This document shows positions 34,249-48,600 of a DNA stretch of 64,000 bases, piece by piece. Each line of letters starts with the position of its first letter. The stretch's first letter is position 1. This stretch comes from Hepsetus odoe (Eukaryota; Chordata; Actinopteri; Characiformes; Hepsetidae), in NCBI GenBank assembly GCA_017165825.1, contig CM029369.1:13019824-13083823 (forward strand), given 5' to 3'. The notes under the pieces were generated by a model, which was given only the letters and a program-made list of their open reading frames with translations, did no database searches and was not told the origin of the DNA. The position numbers were made by a program, and so were the translations under genes.

Positions 34249-34605
34249 CATTTGTCATGCTGTGATTGCGGGCAGACAAAGCAGGCTGTCGGCAGCCAGA
34301 TAGCACTGTGCTACTACTATTAATCACAATTACACAGAACTATACGCAAGCATGCATGCACGCGCACACACACACACCCCTAAAATCTCCTTTCTTCTCA
34401 GCACCTCCAAGCTCCCCTCCTCCACCTCTTCCCCTGTCCTCTGTGAAGAGGTCAGTAAACTCTATTAAGCACTGCTTCCTAATTTTCCACCACCTCACCA
34501 GCAGCTTTTTATTAGCCTTATTTTTGCTGGGTATCTTCTCCCCTCCTGCTGTTGAAGATGGGAGTTGGATATCGCAGAGGCAGCCTGAGTATGAGAGTCT
34601 AATGG

Positions 34606-34652
<47 letters not shown>

Positions 34653-35249
34653 GACTGTGATTAATGTGTTTAGTGATGTATGGCTAGCTGCAGGCAGAGA
34701 GTAATATAGATAAAGCCTCTGTTTCAGCTGCATCCCCAAAGCATCATGAGACATGCGTGACCAAACTAAACATGTTTCCCTTCATCTACAAGTCAGTCAT
34801 CCAACATAATAAACTGTTTAAACAAGCTTGCTATGGTAAATTATAAAAATCACATTTCTTACTTCAGGATACTTAATACACTGAGATTAGGGTTTGGCAA
34901 CTAACAAATGTGGTCTGTTGCTTATAATTATAATACATCCTCAAAATGGGGGGGATTAAAAATAAAAAAGTTTTAGCAATTCATTGCTAACAAAAGACAA
35001 GTTAGAAAGTGATACCTCTCAAATTCTATATACAACTGTTCCTAAACTGAAGAGCCTGAAAAATATTACCTCCATGGTGGTGGGACAGACTCCCTCCATT
35101 GGCAAGAATCTCCTCTCTGGCTGCATGCTGCACAAAACCGTGAAAAAACACAAACAATACTCAATATATTTATCACAGATTCTTTAAAGACAAATTTATA
35201 ATTCAAAATGTCACAAAAATGTGTATAACTATCAAACATACATACATAC

Positions 35250-35299
<50 letters not shown>

Positions 35300-38200
35300 T
35301 TTATTTATTTATTTTTTTTTTTCTCTTTTTTAATAAAATAAATACCTCCACTTGCTCATAGACATGTATTGGATCACTGAGTCCTCTATAGTTGAAGGCA
35401 AAGTAAAAATACACACAGGCACCAGCATCATAGGTCTGTGTTACCCTGTAAAGGTGAAGGTAGAAGAAAGGCAAATCAAAATTAAAGGTAGGAAATATAG
35501 GAAGCAAAATCAAGTCAAATCAGAAACATTTATTCAATGCTACTGTTAAAACCACACCATTGGCTTTCAAAAGCCATCACTATAACTACCTCTTTGCACT
35601 TTTGTTTGACCCAAGAGCCATTTGGTAAAAGGAACATCATCTGACTCCCATTTCCCCTCTAATAGCAGAGTATTTAAAAGCACTTACACACACTGGCTCC
35701 ATTCTGGCCCATCAGCCTGCAATGATGTTAAGATAAATGTGTGTGTGTGTGAGAATGGTGTGGTGGAGGCCAGGTTGGGGAGGTCCCTGTCACTTTCAAT
35801 CTCATCACATTCATGTGATATTAAGCACCCATCAGCCACACTAACACTGCACTGGGCACATTGCCGTATCCTCAGTGCAGCAATGTCTATCGACATAATG
35901 CCCGTTAATAAAGTAGCAGTCGCACACACTTTGGCCATCTGCACATGCAGCAGCCAGCAACATTATGGACACACAAGAGACGACAGACTCACCTGCTAAA
36001 GTGATTTCATTACTCAGCACAAACACTCTCTGCAGCTCATGCTAATTTTAGCAGCATTTCACTGCTGATAGTAATTTTAACTGAATGTTCGCATTGAAAT
36101 TCTGGTGAGAGATATGGATGAAATTATGACAGGCTCCACCAGCCAGAAACACAGAAAATCCTTTAAATCCAACATCTTATGAAAACATTGTCAACATGCA
36201 TCTAAAAATAAGTAAATAAAGAGCATCCACAACCCCTGATGTTTCAAAGAGTCAGAACTTCCAGTAAGTTCCACTGCTCAGGATCCAATTACTTTGACAG
36301 AAAAGGGCCATATGATGTGCAATTCGAAAAACCACAAATTATGAGGTTGCATAATCTTTTTTGGTTTTTTTTCCCCTTCATTGAGGTAGGAAGCATTATC
36401 CTGTTGGAAGAGGCCATGTGGGAGTATCATTGCCATGAAGGGGTGTTTGTATTACCTACCTAAATACTATTGCAAACTAAGTCACATGCACAGACCATCA
36501 CACTGACATCACACATCTTGTTCCTAAAGTGAGTCCAAAAGTCTCTCTTTCACCAGGTAAGCTATCAACACATGTGATTTAAAAATGATCATGAGCATTC
36601 ACATGATTTAAAAATAAATGTGCATCTTTGACGGTTATATACTCAGTTGTAAGTGCTACTTACAATGGACAAGGGTCAGCATGGACACTCTGACTGGTCT
36701 GTATACGCAGCCCAAAAAGCAGCAAGCAGTGATGCACCACTACACAGTGTGCACAATTAATAGGCAAGCGAGTATTTTAACCATACCATAATTTTTATCC
36801 AGATATTCCAACTGAAGCTGTATAAACTTGGCTCTGGCCTGTGGCTGGATCAGTAATGGGCAACGAGCTTCACTTTGACACCAGCAGGTGGAGGTGGGTA
36901 CTGGTATGGGCTGTTATTATTAAAAATGAGCTAGTTGGACTTTTTCAGGTTGAAAATGGACTCATAAGCTCCCAAGCCTACTGCCTGTTTACAGAAGACA
37001 CTTTCTTCAAGCAGTGGTTCAGAAAAAGTCTGCATCTTAAGGTTATAATAAAATAAATAAATAAAGTTGTTTTTTTTTTTGCTGGACGATGCTCCATCAA
37101 ATGCATGGAAGTTCTCCATTACGTGGCTCACCAGGAAAGGCCAGTAAAGATGAAAGAATAATGACATGGCCCCCTTCCTCACCAGACCTAAATGCTTTTG
37201 AGAACTTGTGGGTCATTCTTTAAAGGGAGATTTACAGGGAAGGAAAACAGTCCACCTCTCTGAACAGTGTCTGGGAGGCTGTGGTTGCTGCTGCACAAAA
37301 AGTTGATCACCGACTCCATGAATGGAAGGCCAGTAGGTTGCCCTGAGGTACCCTTGAGCAAGGTACCGTCCCCGTCACTGCTCCCGGGCACTTTCAACAG
37401 CTGCCCCCTGCCGCACGTATTTGTGTGGGTTAAATGCAGAGGTGTAACATTCTGGCGTGTTGTGCCGTGTATTCACAAGGACAAGAACAGCCACTTTCAC
37501 TTCATTTTCACTTATGACTTATTGAAAATGGTGGCTATATTATTTGAAATGACAAATGTTCAAATGTTTTAAGTTGTTCTCAATTTAACAGATGAAAATA
37601 AACAAGTGAGATGGGTAAAGTTAATTCTCAAAAATTAATTCTCAAAATACTCACTTGCCTAATAATTGTATATATCTTGCATATATTGTATATAGTGTAT
37701 ATATCTGCAACATACCACAAAAAAAAAAAAAAATTTGGGAGATACCATTCTTTAGTTATCCCAATGTGGTCCTTCTCAAAGGCACACAGATCTATAAGCT
37801 TGTCCATTTTTCCCCTCTTCCCTTCACACATCACCTTCAATGATTGACTATTTACTTGCTGCCTAACACATCCCTCCCTTTGTGTTTCCCCTTGAAAGAT
37901 GCCATTGTAAAGAGGTAATCAATGTCCCATTTGATCTAAAATTGCTTTGTAAATTAACAAATGACAAACAAAGTTTTAATGCACCTTGTACTTCATATAG
38001 ATTATAGTGTAAACTTGTTTTAAAAGCAAAACATGGAGATTTGTTTGTATGTGCCTCAGATAATATAGGGCGTTTCACTTATCATAATCACGTTCTAATG
38101 TAGAAATTCCATTTCAGTGCACCTCCATTTATGGCCAGACTCCTCACTCTGCTCTGAGAGAAAAAGAAGCTGCCCTACTTCATGTCTTACTGATCAGGGC

Positions 38201-39590
38201 CTTTGATACTGACTCCAAGTGTAAAAGGTGTGTGTACTCATCTGTAATATCTGTAGGGGTGTCTCTCCTCTAAGCATGTGAATGCCCGTGTGTGTGTGTG
38301 TGTGTGTGTGTGTGTCATCAATAGGGGCACTGGCTTTTCCAGGGGTTAAATGACCACATCAATCACGTCACACACAGCTGCACAGCAACAGACAGGAAAT
38401 GAATGGCTAAGGCATAATCAAGTTTCAAACCTAATCTCTCGTTCTGACCCTTGTTCTCTTTCTCTCTCTCTCTCAGTCAAACCAAGCCCACCCCCACCTT
38501 TCCCTTTTACTCACTTCTCTTACTCTCACTCTCTGTTTGGGAGGGTCAAAGTGAAGGTGAATAATCTATTTAAAGTCTTTGTATTTAACCAGCTTGCAGA
38601 TAAACATGCAGCAGCTGAACTCGTACAGTCAAAAAAAATTATGGCTTGGGAACAAGACAGTCAAAGCTCATTTGTTGTCTAACTGGGGTAGACAACCTTA
38701 CTGTTGTCAGGAAAGATGGCTTTCAGTGATAAACAACTTAAGGTGAGGTTTAGATAAGTAACAGGCAAACCTGCATGTAGAAAGTGGAGGAAACTGCACT
38801 CCTCGCTCTTTACACTCTCTCACAATCCTTTCCTTCACGTTCCGACACAGGTCCAAAACTCTGCAAATTACACACACACAAACAAAGACAGAACACAACA
38901 TTAACAATTGACATACGCAAAAAAAGTTCCAAAAAGCAAAAAGCAAGCTCAAACCAAATGATGAGAAAACAAGTAGAACAGGGTCAGAAAAGGCAGTGAC
39001 TAACACTCTGTGTGCAAAAAAGGATGTGTCATTGGATCTGGCTCGGTCATTGAATCTGTAGGAAAGGTTTGCAGCACCTTTTTAAAATTAAGTGGATGAA
39101 GATAAAAGAAGCCTGGTTAAGTCTAATGAAGGGTGAGTTCTGAATTTATAATTTAGATAAACGCTTGTGCACTATTTAAGACAGGATTGGAACAGAGAGA
39201 TGTAATTATGTTCATTATTGGTGCTTGTGATTTAACAAGTTCATTCTGAATCTAAAGCCAGACACCTTTCCACAAAAAAACATTATATGAACCACTTTTT
39301 TTTAAAAAAAAAAAAGGAAAGAAAGATTTCACAGTTTTTACCTGTCCCAAGGCACTGACGTTTCAAATGACTCGCCTATCACATAGTAATCCATCCCCAG
39401 ATCCTACACAAAGACAGAGATGTTACTGAAATGCAGAATTTTGTATTGCTCATCAGGTTTCAGGGAGTAAAGGCACATTAGGTGTTGTATATGAGCAAGG
39501 TAAACATACCCGCAGGTAAGCAATAACAAAGGTGAGCATGTATCCTCTCTGCCCATTATCCTCTCCTGCTGCCAGGCCCCTATATCACGT

Positions 39591-39621
<31 letters not shown>

Positions 39622-42600
39622 AATTAATATCAAATTTCCCCTCATCAACAATCAGGTTTTTTTTGTCTTCAAGCACATCCAGCCCCCCCACACAAAAACA
39701 CTATCACTCTATCAATCATAATCATCTAATCAAACATTCAATTGCTACCCAAACGAATTAACATAATCTCATTAAAGTTGAAATCACAGATCGATTTTCC
39801 AATTTTAGCACATGCTCAAGTATCAATCAAATCCATCATTACCCCAAAGAAAAGAGCCCATGATAAATGTGAAAAGATGAAAAGGAAACAGCTTGTGACT
39901 GAAAGAAGAGTGACATAGTGAATTAAAATGGTCACAATTAGGGTTAAAGGTTACAGCTGTGATGACCTATAGGGATTCACTCTGGTTAAATAGTTACTCA
40001 GACTCTATGGGCACAGCAGGCAGGTCTGTGACACACAAACACAGTTTGAGAGAGTTTAGAGAGGGATCTTTGCATATAAACAATATGAAAACACACAGTT
40101 GTGTTTGAGAACAGGGGAGTGGACATTAGAGAGGAGTAATAGCAGGAAAAACAATTATACTGCAATATTCTTAGTGCCTAAGGGAAAAAAGTTACCATAT
40201 ATAGTTAGCTCTATTTTTAACAAAATGATTCATGTTTCAAAAGCACACTGTTAATATACTATACAGTATAATTTGACCTTTTTCGGAACTTAATAAATAA
40301 ATAAACCGGTAGATAGATATTGTTACTAGCACCCATGGAGAGAAGCCGATCAGGCACCTCCCCTTCAAGAAAACAAGGATACAAAAGCAATCCCTCAGTC
40401 TCTCTCACTCACACTCTCTCTCTCTCTCACACAATGTGTGACTGAGTTAAACATGACTAAACCCTTTATATCTAACAAATTCAATAACAGACCTGAAAAT
40501 GCATATTTTAAAAAAGTGTTAAAGTTACAGGAGGGCAGTAAACTACTCTACTCTAAACACGAGGCACTTTAATACAACATTAAAGTGAACACATCCTGAT
40601 ATAAAACATTTCCGTGATGTAATAACTCAAGTTCTACTGACAATCTCCAGATTGTTCAATGTCTCAGAACAAGCATGCAAGCACACTATGAATCAGCAAG
40701 GATGAAACCTGTAACAGAGGTTGCCTCTGGTGGGCTGTATATTTACGAACAAAACTAGGAATAGAATGAAAAGTCTCACCCAAATTTGGCAGCGATGTCG
40801 TAGACCTGTTTCTCATGCTGCAAAACCTTTTCTCGATCTCCTTCAAACAGTAGAGTGGCCACACACAGCTGATTGGGATCAAAGCCTTTAAACTGGAAGG
40901 CGACATAATTACTTATTACTTACTTATTACTGGCTTCTACAAAATCAAGAGAACTGCTATTGAGGTCGTCATATATCATTAATGTGTGCGTCTTACTTTT
41001 GTGATGTAGAACTTTTTCAGCCCATCCAAAAACGATGTGAATATGGAGGACACTTGAGGTTTAAGAGCATGACCTGAACAAACATAAAATATAATTACGA
41101 TACATCAACAGTGTCAACGGAACAGAGCACTCAACGTTTCAGTTGTCCTACACCTCACAGGTAGACTTGACTCTTTAAAAGCAAGAGATAAATGAAGGTC
41201 ACATTTTCATCACCCACTTGTGGCCTCCATCCCCAGTTTATTCACACAGGCTTAGCCTAGCAGATTGATCCGCTGGTTGAACAATAGCAGTGTAATGAAT
41301 GGGGGAGAGTGTAGAAGCAGATACTCTGTGGCTGAGGGTCATAAATCAGCTTCTCACTGAGAGGAAATGCTTTCCACACTGCCGTATCCATCTACCTGAC
41401 ATACACTGTCTGATTTATTCCTGAATGGACGCGCACAAATGAAAGCGAGTGGCCAAAGTCAATAGGACGGCTATCAATCTCCTACATTTATACACAATGA
41501 CAACGATAAAATAAATAAATAAATCGTCAGATCTTCCAAAGAGAGTTCACATTACATTTCTTCTGAACATTTCAGTTTTCCTCCTTTTCTTTATACACCA
41601 AGTGGCGGGGCAGGTGTGATGATCTGAGGACACTGTTGTTCTTTTCCATTTGTATTGCTTCTACTTTAAAACTGACAAAACTGGGAGGGGGGGAAATCAC
41701 TGACAGTCTGCTAATCAACTCTGAATTTTTGAAAAAGACCATGAAATGATAGTCATGAGTATTACAAAATTAAAAACCTATTGTACACTGTGTGCACAGT
41801 ATTAAGCAAGTTAAGTATTTTGACCACATTTTTATGCATATATTCCAACTCCAAGCTTTATAAACTTTTATTGGATTTAAGCAGATCAGGTGGTGTGTAT
41901 TTGTGTAATGAGCGAGGGTGTGGCCTCAGGAGATCAAGACATTGTATCGAGGTGTGCAAAGTTATTAGGCAGCTTCTTTTCCTCCTCTGGGAAAATGAGC
42001 CAAAAAGAGAGATAGACTTTTTACATTTCAGAGTCAGTTCCTTCAGAAGAAAGATGATTTGTAGCAAATAGTCAACAGGGTCGCAAGAAACAAATGATCA
42101 AATTATCTCCCAAAGATTTGAAAAGAACCATACGTGAAGCTACCAGAAACCCATGATCCTCCAGTGCATCATATTCCAGAACTGAACCTACCTGGAGTGT
42201 CCAGGAGTACAAGGTGTTCAGTGCTCAGAGAACTGGCCAAGGTAAAACCTGACCACCACTGAACCTGACAAGTTGAAACGTCAAGACTGGGCCAAGTATT
42301 ATCCCAGTTTTTTCAAAGGTTTAATGGACTGATGAGATGAAACTGACTCTTGGTGGACCAGAATACTGGGCCTGTGCCTGGGAGGCTGTGGTTGCTGCTG
42401 CACAAAAAGTTGATTGTCAACAGACTCCACTAATGGAACTTTTTTTTTTTTAATTGTGTCAGAAATGTTCATTTGTAAATTCTGCGTTGTTTATTATTTT
42501 CACTTTAACAGATGAAAATAATCTACATAAAAATAAAGAGATGTCAAATCTTTTATTTTTCATTTACTGTGCAGTTATTAAGTTATTAAACTGTTGTCTA

Positions 42601-45600
42601 ATAATTGTGTAGACATGTATTTCTTTACATTTCCTTTTAGATTGACTGATAGCATGGGATTTGTTCCACATTAAAATGAATCCTCAAATTACTCACTTAC
42701 CTAACAATTGTGCACACAATGTATTTCCAGTAATACCATTTAGGTATTAGTCTAAGTAAATTCAGGCTAAGTATTCATCCAGAGCAATCTGGAGTATAAA
42801 CTGAGCTACTCAAATATTGTGTTTTTGGTGCTTACTAAAAGTAAGCATCACCCGATTAGAAGGAGAAACCTGATTACTTTTTAAAGTATGAACATCGGCA
42901 GAATGTGATCTACTGAAGTGTTTAAGCAGGAACTCAGTATGTCTAATTTCAAAGTTATTAACAATACGACACCATCAAGGAATAAGAGTGAGTGTTAGGA
43001 AAGCTTGCACACACGCGCGTGTGTGTGTGTGTGTGTGTGTGAATAGAGAAGACTTTATTAAGAATGTGAATCTCCTGGTTTCAGTTGTTACCAGGAGTCA
43101 CTTTCTCCTGGGCTATGGCTGAGAAGTGCACTGTCGGTGAAAATGTGAGACTCGAAAGAGAGTTAATGAGGCCCCTAGAGACCAGGGGAACTTTCCCAAC
43201 AAAGTCTGGCAAACCCCACAAAGATTCCTTCATATCTCCAGACATAACTCTATAAAACTTCAATATGCTGTGAGCTTAATTGTTGCCAGGGCCATTTTTC
43301 ATTGTTCGTGAATCGTGCATTGTTTTTTGCTGCTGCTCAGTTGGTACGATAATGATCAATTTAACTTAAGATGAGACAGCGAATCAAGGGGGACTCCACA
43401 GATGAATTATATCATACAAAATTAAACCATTTGCTGTACCAAACAATACAAAGCAGCAGCAACAAGCAATTAAACAACAAAGAATATCATATGTACACCA
43501 CTACTTTGTCTCCATAAACAGTTATGAAAGCTATAATACAAGTCCAACAAAAGCCACCAAGTCTTTGAATCATTAAAACAAACCTTGGAACAAAGACAGA
43601 ATGTGTTACTCATTTCTGTGGAGTCTTAAAGGACCAGTGAAAAAAATAAATAAACAAACAAACAAACCAACCAACCAACGGGACAGATCAGAGGTCATAC
43701 TCCCCTTATATACTCAATCTATGAAGCTTTTGTTTTATAAATTTACAAATCCACACTGTAGAGCTCAGTACAAGTAAATTAAACCACAATTGATAACCAA
43801 GCCTCAGCTAATCAAACTGCATGCATTTGTGCATGCTCCTCCTTAAACATGCTTTATGGTTTTTTTTTTTCCCCAATAATGATCATGGTTTGCTAAAAAC
43901 ACTGCAATAGCAGTTTTCCTCCATCAGTCCATTCTTGGCAGTGTTCCTCTATCATAACTCCAAGGTTGAATGTAACCATGACAACAACTATGTGCACCTC
44001 ATTTTAAATTCATCAACTTTTATATTCATGGAAGTATAAATATATCATACTTACAAACCTTACAAAGCCTTACAAACAAAAAATGCAGTTTGCTATTTTA
44101 GACTGGTTTCAGAACTGAGATTTTTAAAAAATAAGATTAGAAACCAAGGTCATTTTTACATTTTCACTGTGATTACTTTCATCTTAGAACTATATGTTAA
44201 GCAGGTCCTGAAATACCAACTAAATCTATAAATGAAAGAGTTATTTCAGAAAGGTCAGCAGATGCAGCAGCATTGACAGCGTTTGCTCGAGGTAAAGAAA
44301 AACACTTTTGTCCTTTTCTGATCTAGGACTTACCAAACTTAAACTGCTCGTTGTCCATCAGTCGAACAGATGCAGGAGCACATCTCTGGAGGAAAAAAAG
44401 ATTATAAAAAAAATGAACTTGGATGCGCTGACATTTTTCAAGAAAAGCCATTCACATAAGACGAGGAAGGTTTAACATATCTGCCTTAGTTCTTAGTGAG
44501 CTAACAGCTAGAATTATTCCTCCTTTGTATGCAAGGCTATAAAAGTGAGGATTGGAAATTTCTGCAGGAAACAACTCTTTTGCCCTTTTAATGATTAAAT
44601 CAATACTGACAGGAAAAAACAGGGCTAGGCATTCCCCGAGGGGCACAGCAAGTTGCCTTTTTTCACTGCTGTGATGAAAAGTATCCTCAGGCACCGAGAG
44701 TCTGGGGGACAGTTTGGGTCTGTAACTCACGGATCCTGAACACCAAAATCAATGTCTTAATCGTCTGCTGTTTCCAGAGTTAATTTATTCCCTCATAACA
44801 ATCAGAGCTGCAAAAAGCCAAACCCGTCCACTCATCAATAACAGTGCCATCAGCACTGGTCAATGGTTAAGTAATGAGCTAAATTTAAAGCAGACAGCAT
44901 CTTTGTTTGTAATCTGAACCTGAGCCTACAGTATGAATAGATCATTGGTTATACAGAATTACTGGACTCTGGATTACATCTACTCTTAGCACCTAACTGA
45001 TTTATTTCACAAAGCCATAAGCAAATTAAGGGGTGGATTTTTGACAATGTATTAACATTTCAAAAAAAGGACAAAACCTGCTATATATATATATATATAT
45101 ACATACATACACACACACAAATATATATTTTTTTAACATAAAAAAACGAGAAATGTAGAATTTGCATAAACTTGTGCACCATCTTAGCATAAACATTTAT
45201 AACTGATAATTATTAATTAATCCAGTCTGCAGTCTTCCTGTTCCTGCATAATGATCCAGGTTTTTGTAAAATATTGTAAAAACCTGAATTTTGTGCAGGC
45301 TGTTCAACTAGTTTTTTTAATTTGTGGGGGTTTTACAGCATAAAAGCTGTTTTTCAGACTTTTTCCTCAGGAAAAATATTTTGTTAATTTCTTAACTGTT
45401 CTCCTAATCATCATTACTTCAGGACACTGAGGATTACAAAAAGAACGTGGTGGGAGATACATTTCATACATCATTTTGATCAGACCATTTAGTTCTCTTC
45501 TGTTGATTCTAAGGTCAAATTTCAGATAGCCAACAAAGACATTATATGCGATATGGCAAAATGAAGGAACTGCAGGTTATATTGACCTGCTTGGCCACTT

Positions 45601-48600
45601 CTCGCAGGCATGCAACACCTTGCTGGAAGTTCGGGAAGACAATGGAGCCATATTTCTGATACTCAGGAATTGGACGGATCTTCAAAGTCACTTCAGTCAC
45701 TACACCCAGAGTACCTGTGAGGCACACAAACAAAACTAGAATGAACAAGGGAGGAAATGCACAGCAGGCCTAATTCCTAAACAGAAAAGGAAAACTTCTA
45801 TACAGTCTTGTAATGCAGTTGCAATGAATGTCATGAAACATTTATATTGATAGTTAAAATTTCCATTCCTCTTTGTGTGACATTGAGAGGAAAAACACTG
45901 TGGGAAAATATGCGATAAAGAAACTTAGGCTGGATTATTGAGCCCTACAAATGTACACAAACACAGAAACACACACACAGATGTTACACAGCCCCTTTAG
46001 TCCAGCGGGGGCCTGTTTGCTCATTTTCACTTTGGTGATCTGGTTTCATCCAGCACACAGGACGCTATGTGAGATTTACCGGCACTGGTTTTGCTGAAAT
46101 AAAGCAGGACTGTATCAAAGGAAGTGTTTGGCCAACACCGGAGCCACAGGGTGTTTAAAACCATGACTCCCAGCATGCTCCAAGACCCCTGAGAGTAAAA
46201 CTGTGACTGCTTCTTTGAGTTTCATGTTCCCAGTTCATTTAAGCAGAGATGACCAGCTCTATACCCTTAGGAGGCATGTCTACAGAGATCAGTGGTGATA
46301 AATAACAAAACAGAAGTTGACTAAACCTCTTGACCAAAGCTGGATCTGGAAATTAACAGACAAACTGAACAACATACACAAATGCTGGTTCATTAACTGA
46401 TTCAGAAACGCATTGAAACAAAATAAATAGTTTGAAACCTACACAGAGCTTTAAAACATTTGTATCAACACTTGCATTATAAACAAATAATATGCACATT
46501 CATTGCATATTATGTTTGGTAGGTTTTAGACACTGTTGAAAATCACAGACAGCATCAATATGTTTTTTTTCCATTTAATGGAAATATTTTAACAGTGAAA
46601 CATTTCAACATTACATTACGTAACATTCTCATCTACCCTGACCAGCACTTGCCAGTGAATAACAGGTCTCTGAACGCTGTGTGAAAATACAGCATTTGCA
46701 CAGAACCGGGTGAGAAAAACAATCAGAAATCAGAGCCAACTTTCTTTGGCCAACAGTCCAACTGAGCAACATCCTACCAACAAATCGGCACAGCAATGCA
46801 GTAAACATGCCAATAAGGCTGTTTACTACCACATACATACAGTAAGCACATTCTCTAACAGCCGCTTCTACAAATAATCAGTCACAGGACTGACGTTTAT
46901 AACACTTTCATCTTAACCAGATGACAGTAAATACTCATAAGCTCCATCATAAAACCAAACCATAATTCTGTCATCACTGCATTGTTTGTGTGAAAAGTAA
47001 CTAAAATAGGCCCAGTCTTTAAAAATTTAAATGCCCCTGCCATCACGAAATACATTTTAAAATTCCAGATGTCTTCTTAATAGGATTATAAAGGTTTATG
47101 AAAGACAATTAATTTGGGAAAATAAACCATAACGAATTCAAGCCCACTGGTGTAAACACAAACTTTCAGATTTGTCAGAAAATTAGGTCAGGTTATTTGA
47201 CACATTTTTTACTATTAGAAATCTTATTGAAATAAATAAATAAATAAATTATATATATATATATTATAATAATAATAATAATAATAAATCAAGTTTAAAA
47301 AAAAATCACAAAAATATAGTATATTTTTATGTACACACAATTTGGAGGTCACGGAGAAGTTCTGCTGAGCAATTACTGAATGTCAGTGTAGCTGCAGTGA
47401 ATCATGGCATGCTGCCCTCTAGTGGTTCAGCATGGAACTTACGTACACGGCTGCTTGCATATTCTTTGCATGAAACTTCATTGCCCTACTTCACTACGCA
47501 TTACTCAGCTTTACCCACAAAAACCAGGACAACTTCTGTTCTCCATGTTCACCATCAGGCATCTCAGGGCAAAAAGAAGGTAGAGTAGCCTTCCCATTCA
47601 GACATTTAGTCCAGCATGAAGGAGATGTTAAACACACACCCATACACACCTTACAATTTCTCGAAATAGAGCAGAGAGAGAGTTGTGTTGACAAGCAGTG
47701 CATACACTGGTGGTTTTTGCCACTAATTTTATAGAGATGTGACAAAAAACAGTCAAAAAACAATGAATCCCCCATATCCACACAAATACACAAGCACAAA
47801 CAACGACCGATACTTACACACGCAAGCACACAGACCATGCAAAAACATGCACGCACAAGTACCCACAAGCATAAACCTCACGCAAACACACTCAAAAATA
47901 TGCCTGCACAAAAACGATGAAAGAGAATTTGAAGCTTAAGCCATGCTGGGTACTAAATTGCAATCTACAGGACAGCTGCAATACATTAGCCCTTATCTGA
48001 CTACAGTTTCTGTCCATGCTGTATTGCCTCAGGTAAAGGGTAAAAGGCGGGCAGATCATTTATAATCTTCACTTTGATGTTTTGAATCTGATACAGAAAA
48101 CATTTCTTTATTTGTTTTGTTCAGAATGAAATATGTTCTTGTATAGTACAGTAAAGGCAAGGGAAATATACTTCAATAACTTTTTTCAATCAATGACATT
48201 AGCTCGAAAGCCACAAATCAGTAACACTAATCACTGAGGTTTGTGTCACCCACAAAAATGTATTAATTTATTAAAAATGGTATTAGCCTGCGACAAAACC
48301 AATCCTGCAGCTAAAATACAGAGCAGAGTTAATGCACCACTGAAAAGCTGTGATTCACATTTACAGTCCCACAGCCATGAAAATGGCCATTCCAACCTTT
48401 CCCTCCATCTCTGGGCAAACAACTGGGTGCCTCAACACGTTTCTCAGAGGGTCGGGGTGTGTGTTTGTGTGCGTGCTCGTGTGCACCAGCAGATGTTGAA
48501 TGCTGTAATGCCAGCACTGCCGGTATTTGTTAATAAGGGCTGGCATATGGCTGCAGTATCCTCAGCGGGCGTTTACAAGGACGGGACACAAAAGAGGGAT

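Larger units (their letters stand above)
31365..35069 (-). other. agps intron 19
   Basis: 3.7 kb dominated by simple repeats: GA at 31366 and 32149-32176, ATA/AAT at 32348-32378, twin TA runs at 33562-33624, poly-A at 33695-33720, CA at 34206-34247 and TG at 34608-34651. No gene was recognised. Confidence 0.8.
35446..38770 (-). other. agps intron 17
   Basis: 3.3 kb holding a mariner-type element with a nested SINE-B (36743-37672), a piece of another dispersed repeat (37785-37925) and a TG repeat (38288-38314). Around 36350-36440 is transposon-like gaagcattatcctgttggaa. No further exon is needed or seen. Confidence 0.78.
41074..44333 (-). other. agps intron 12
   Basis: 3.3 kb containing the second mariner-type copy (41786-42721) and a GT repeat (43016-43041). 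The rest has no recognised content. Confidence 0.78.
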
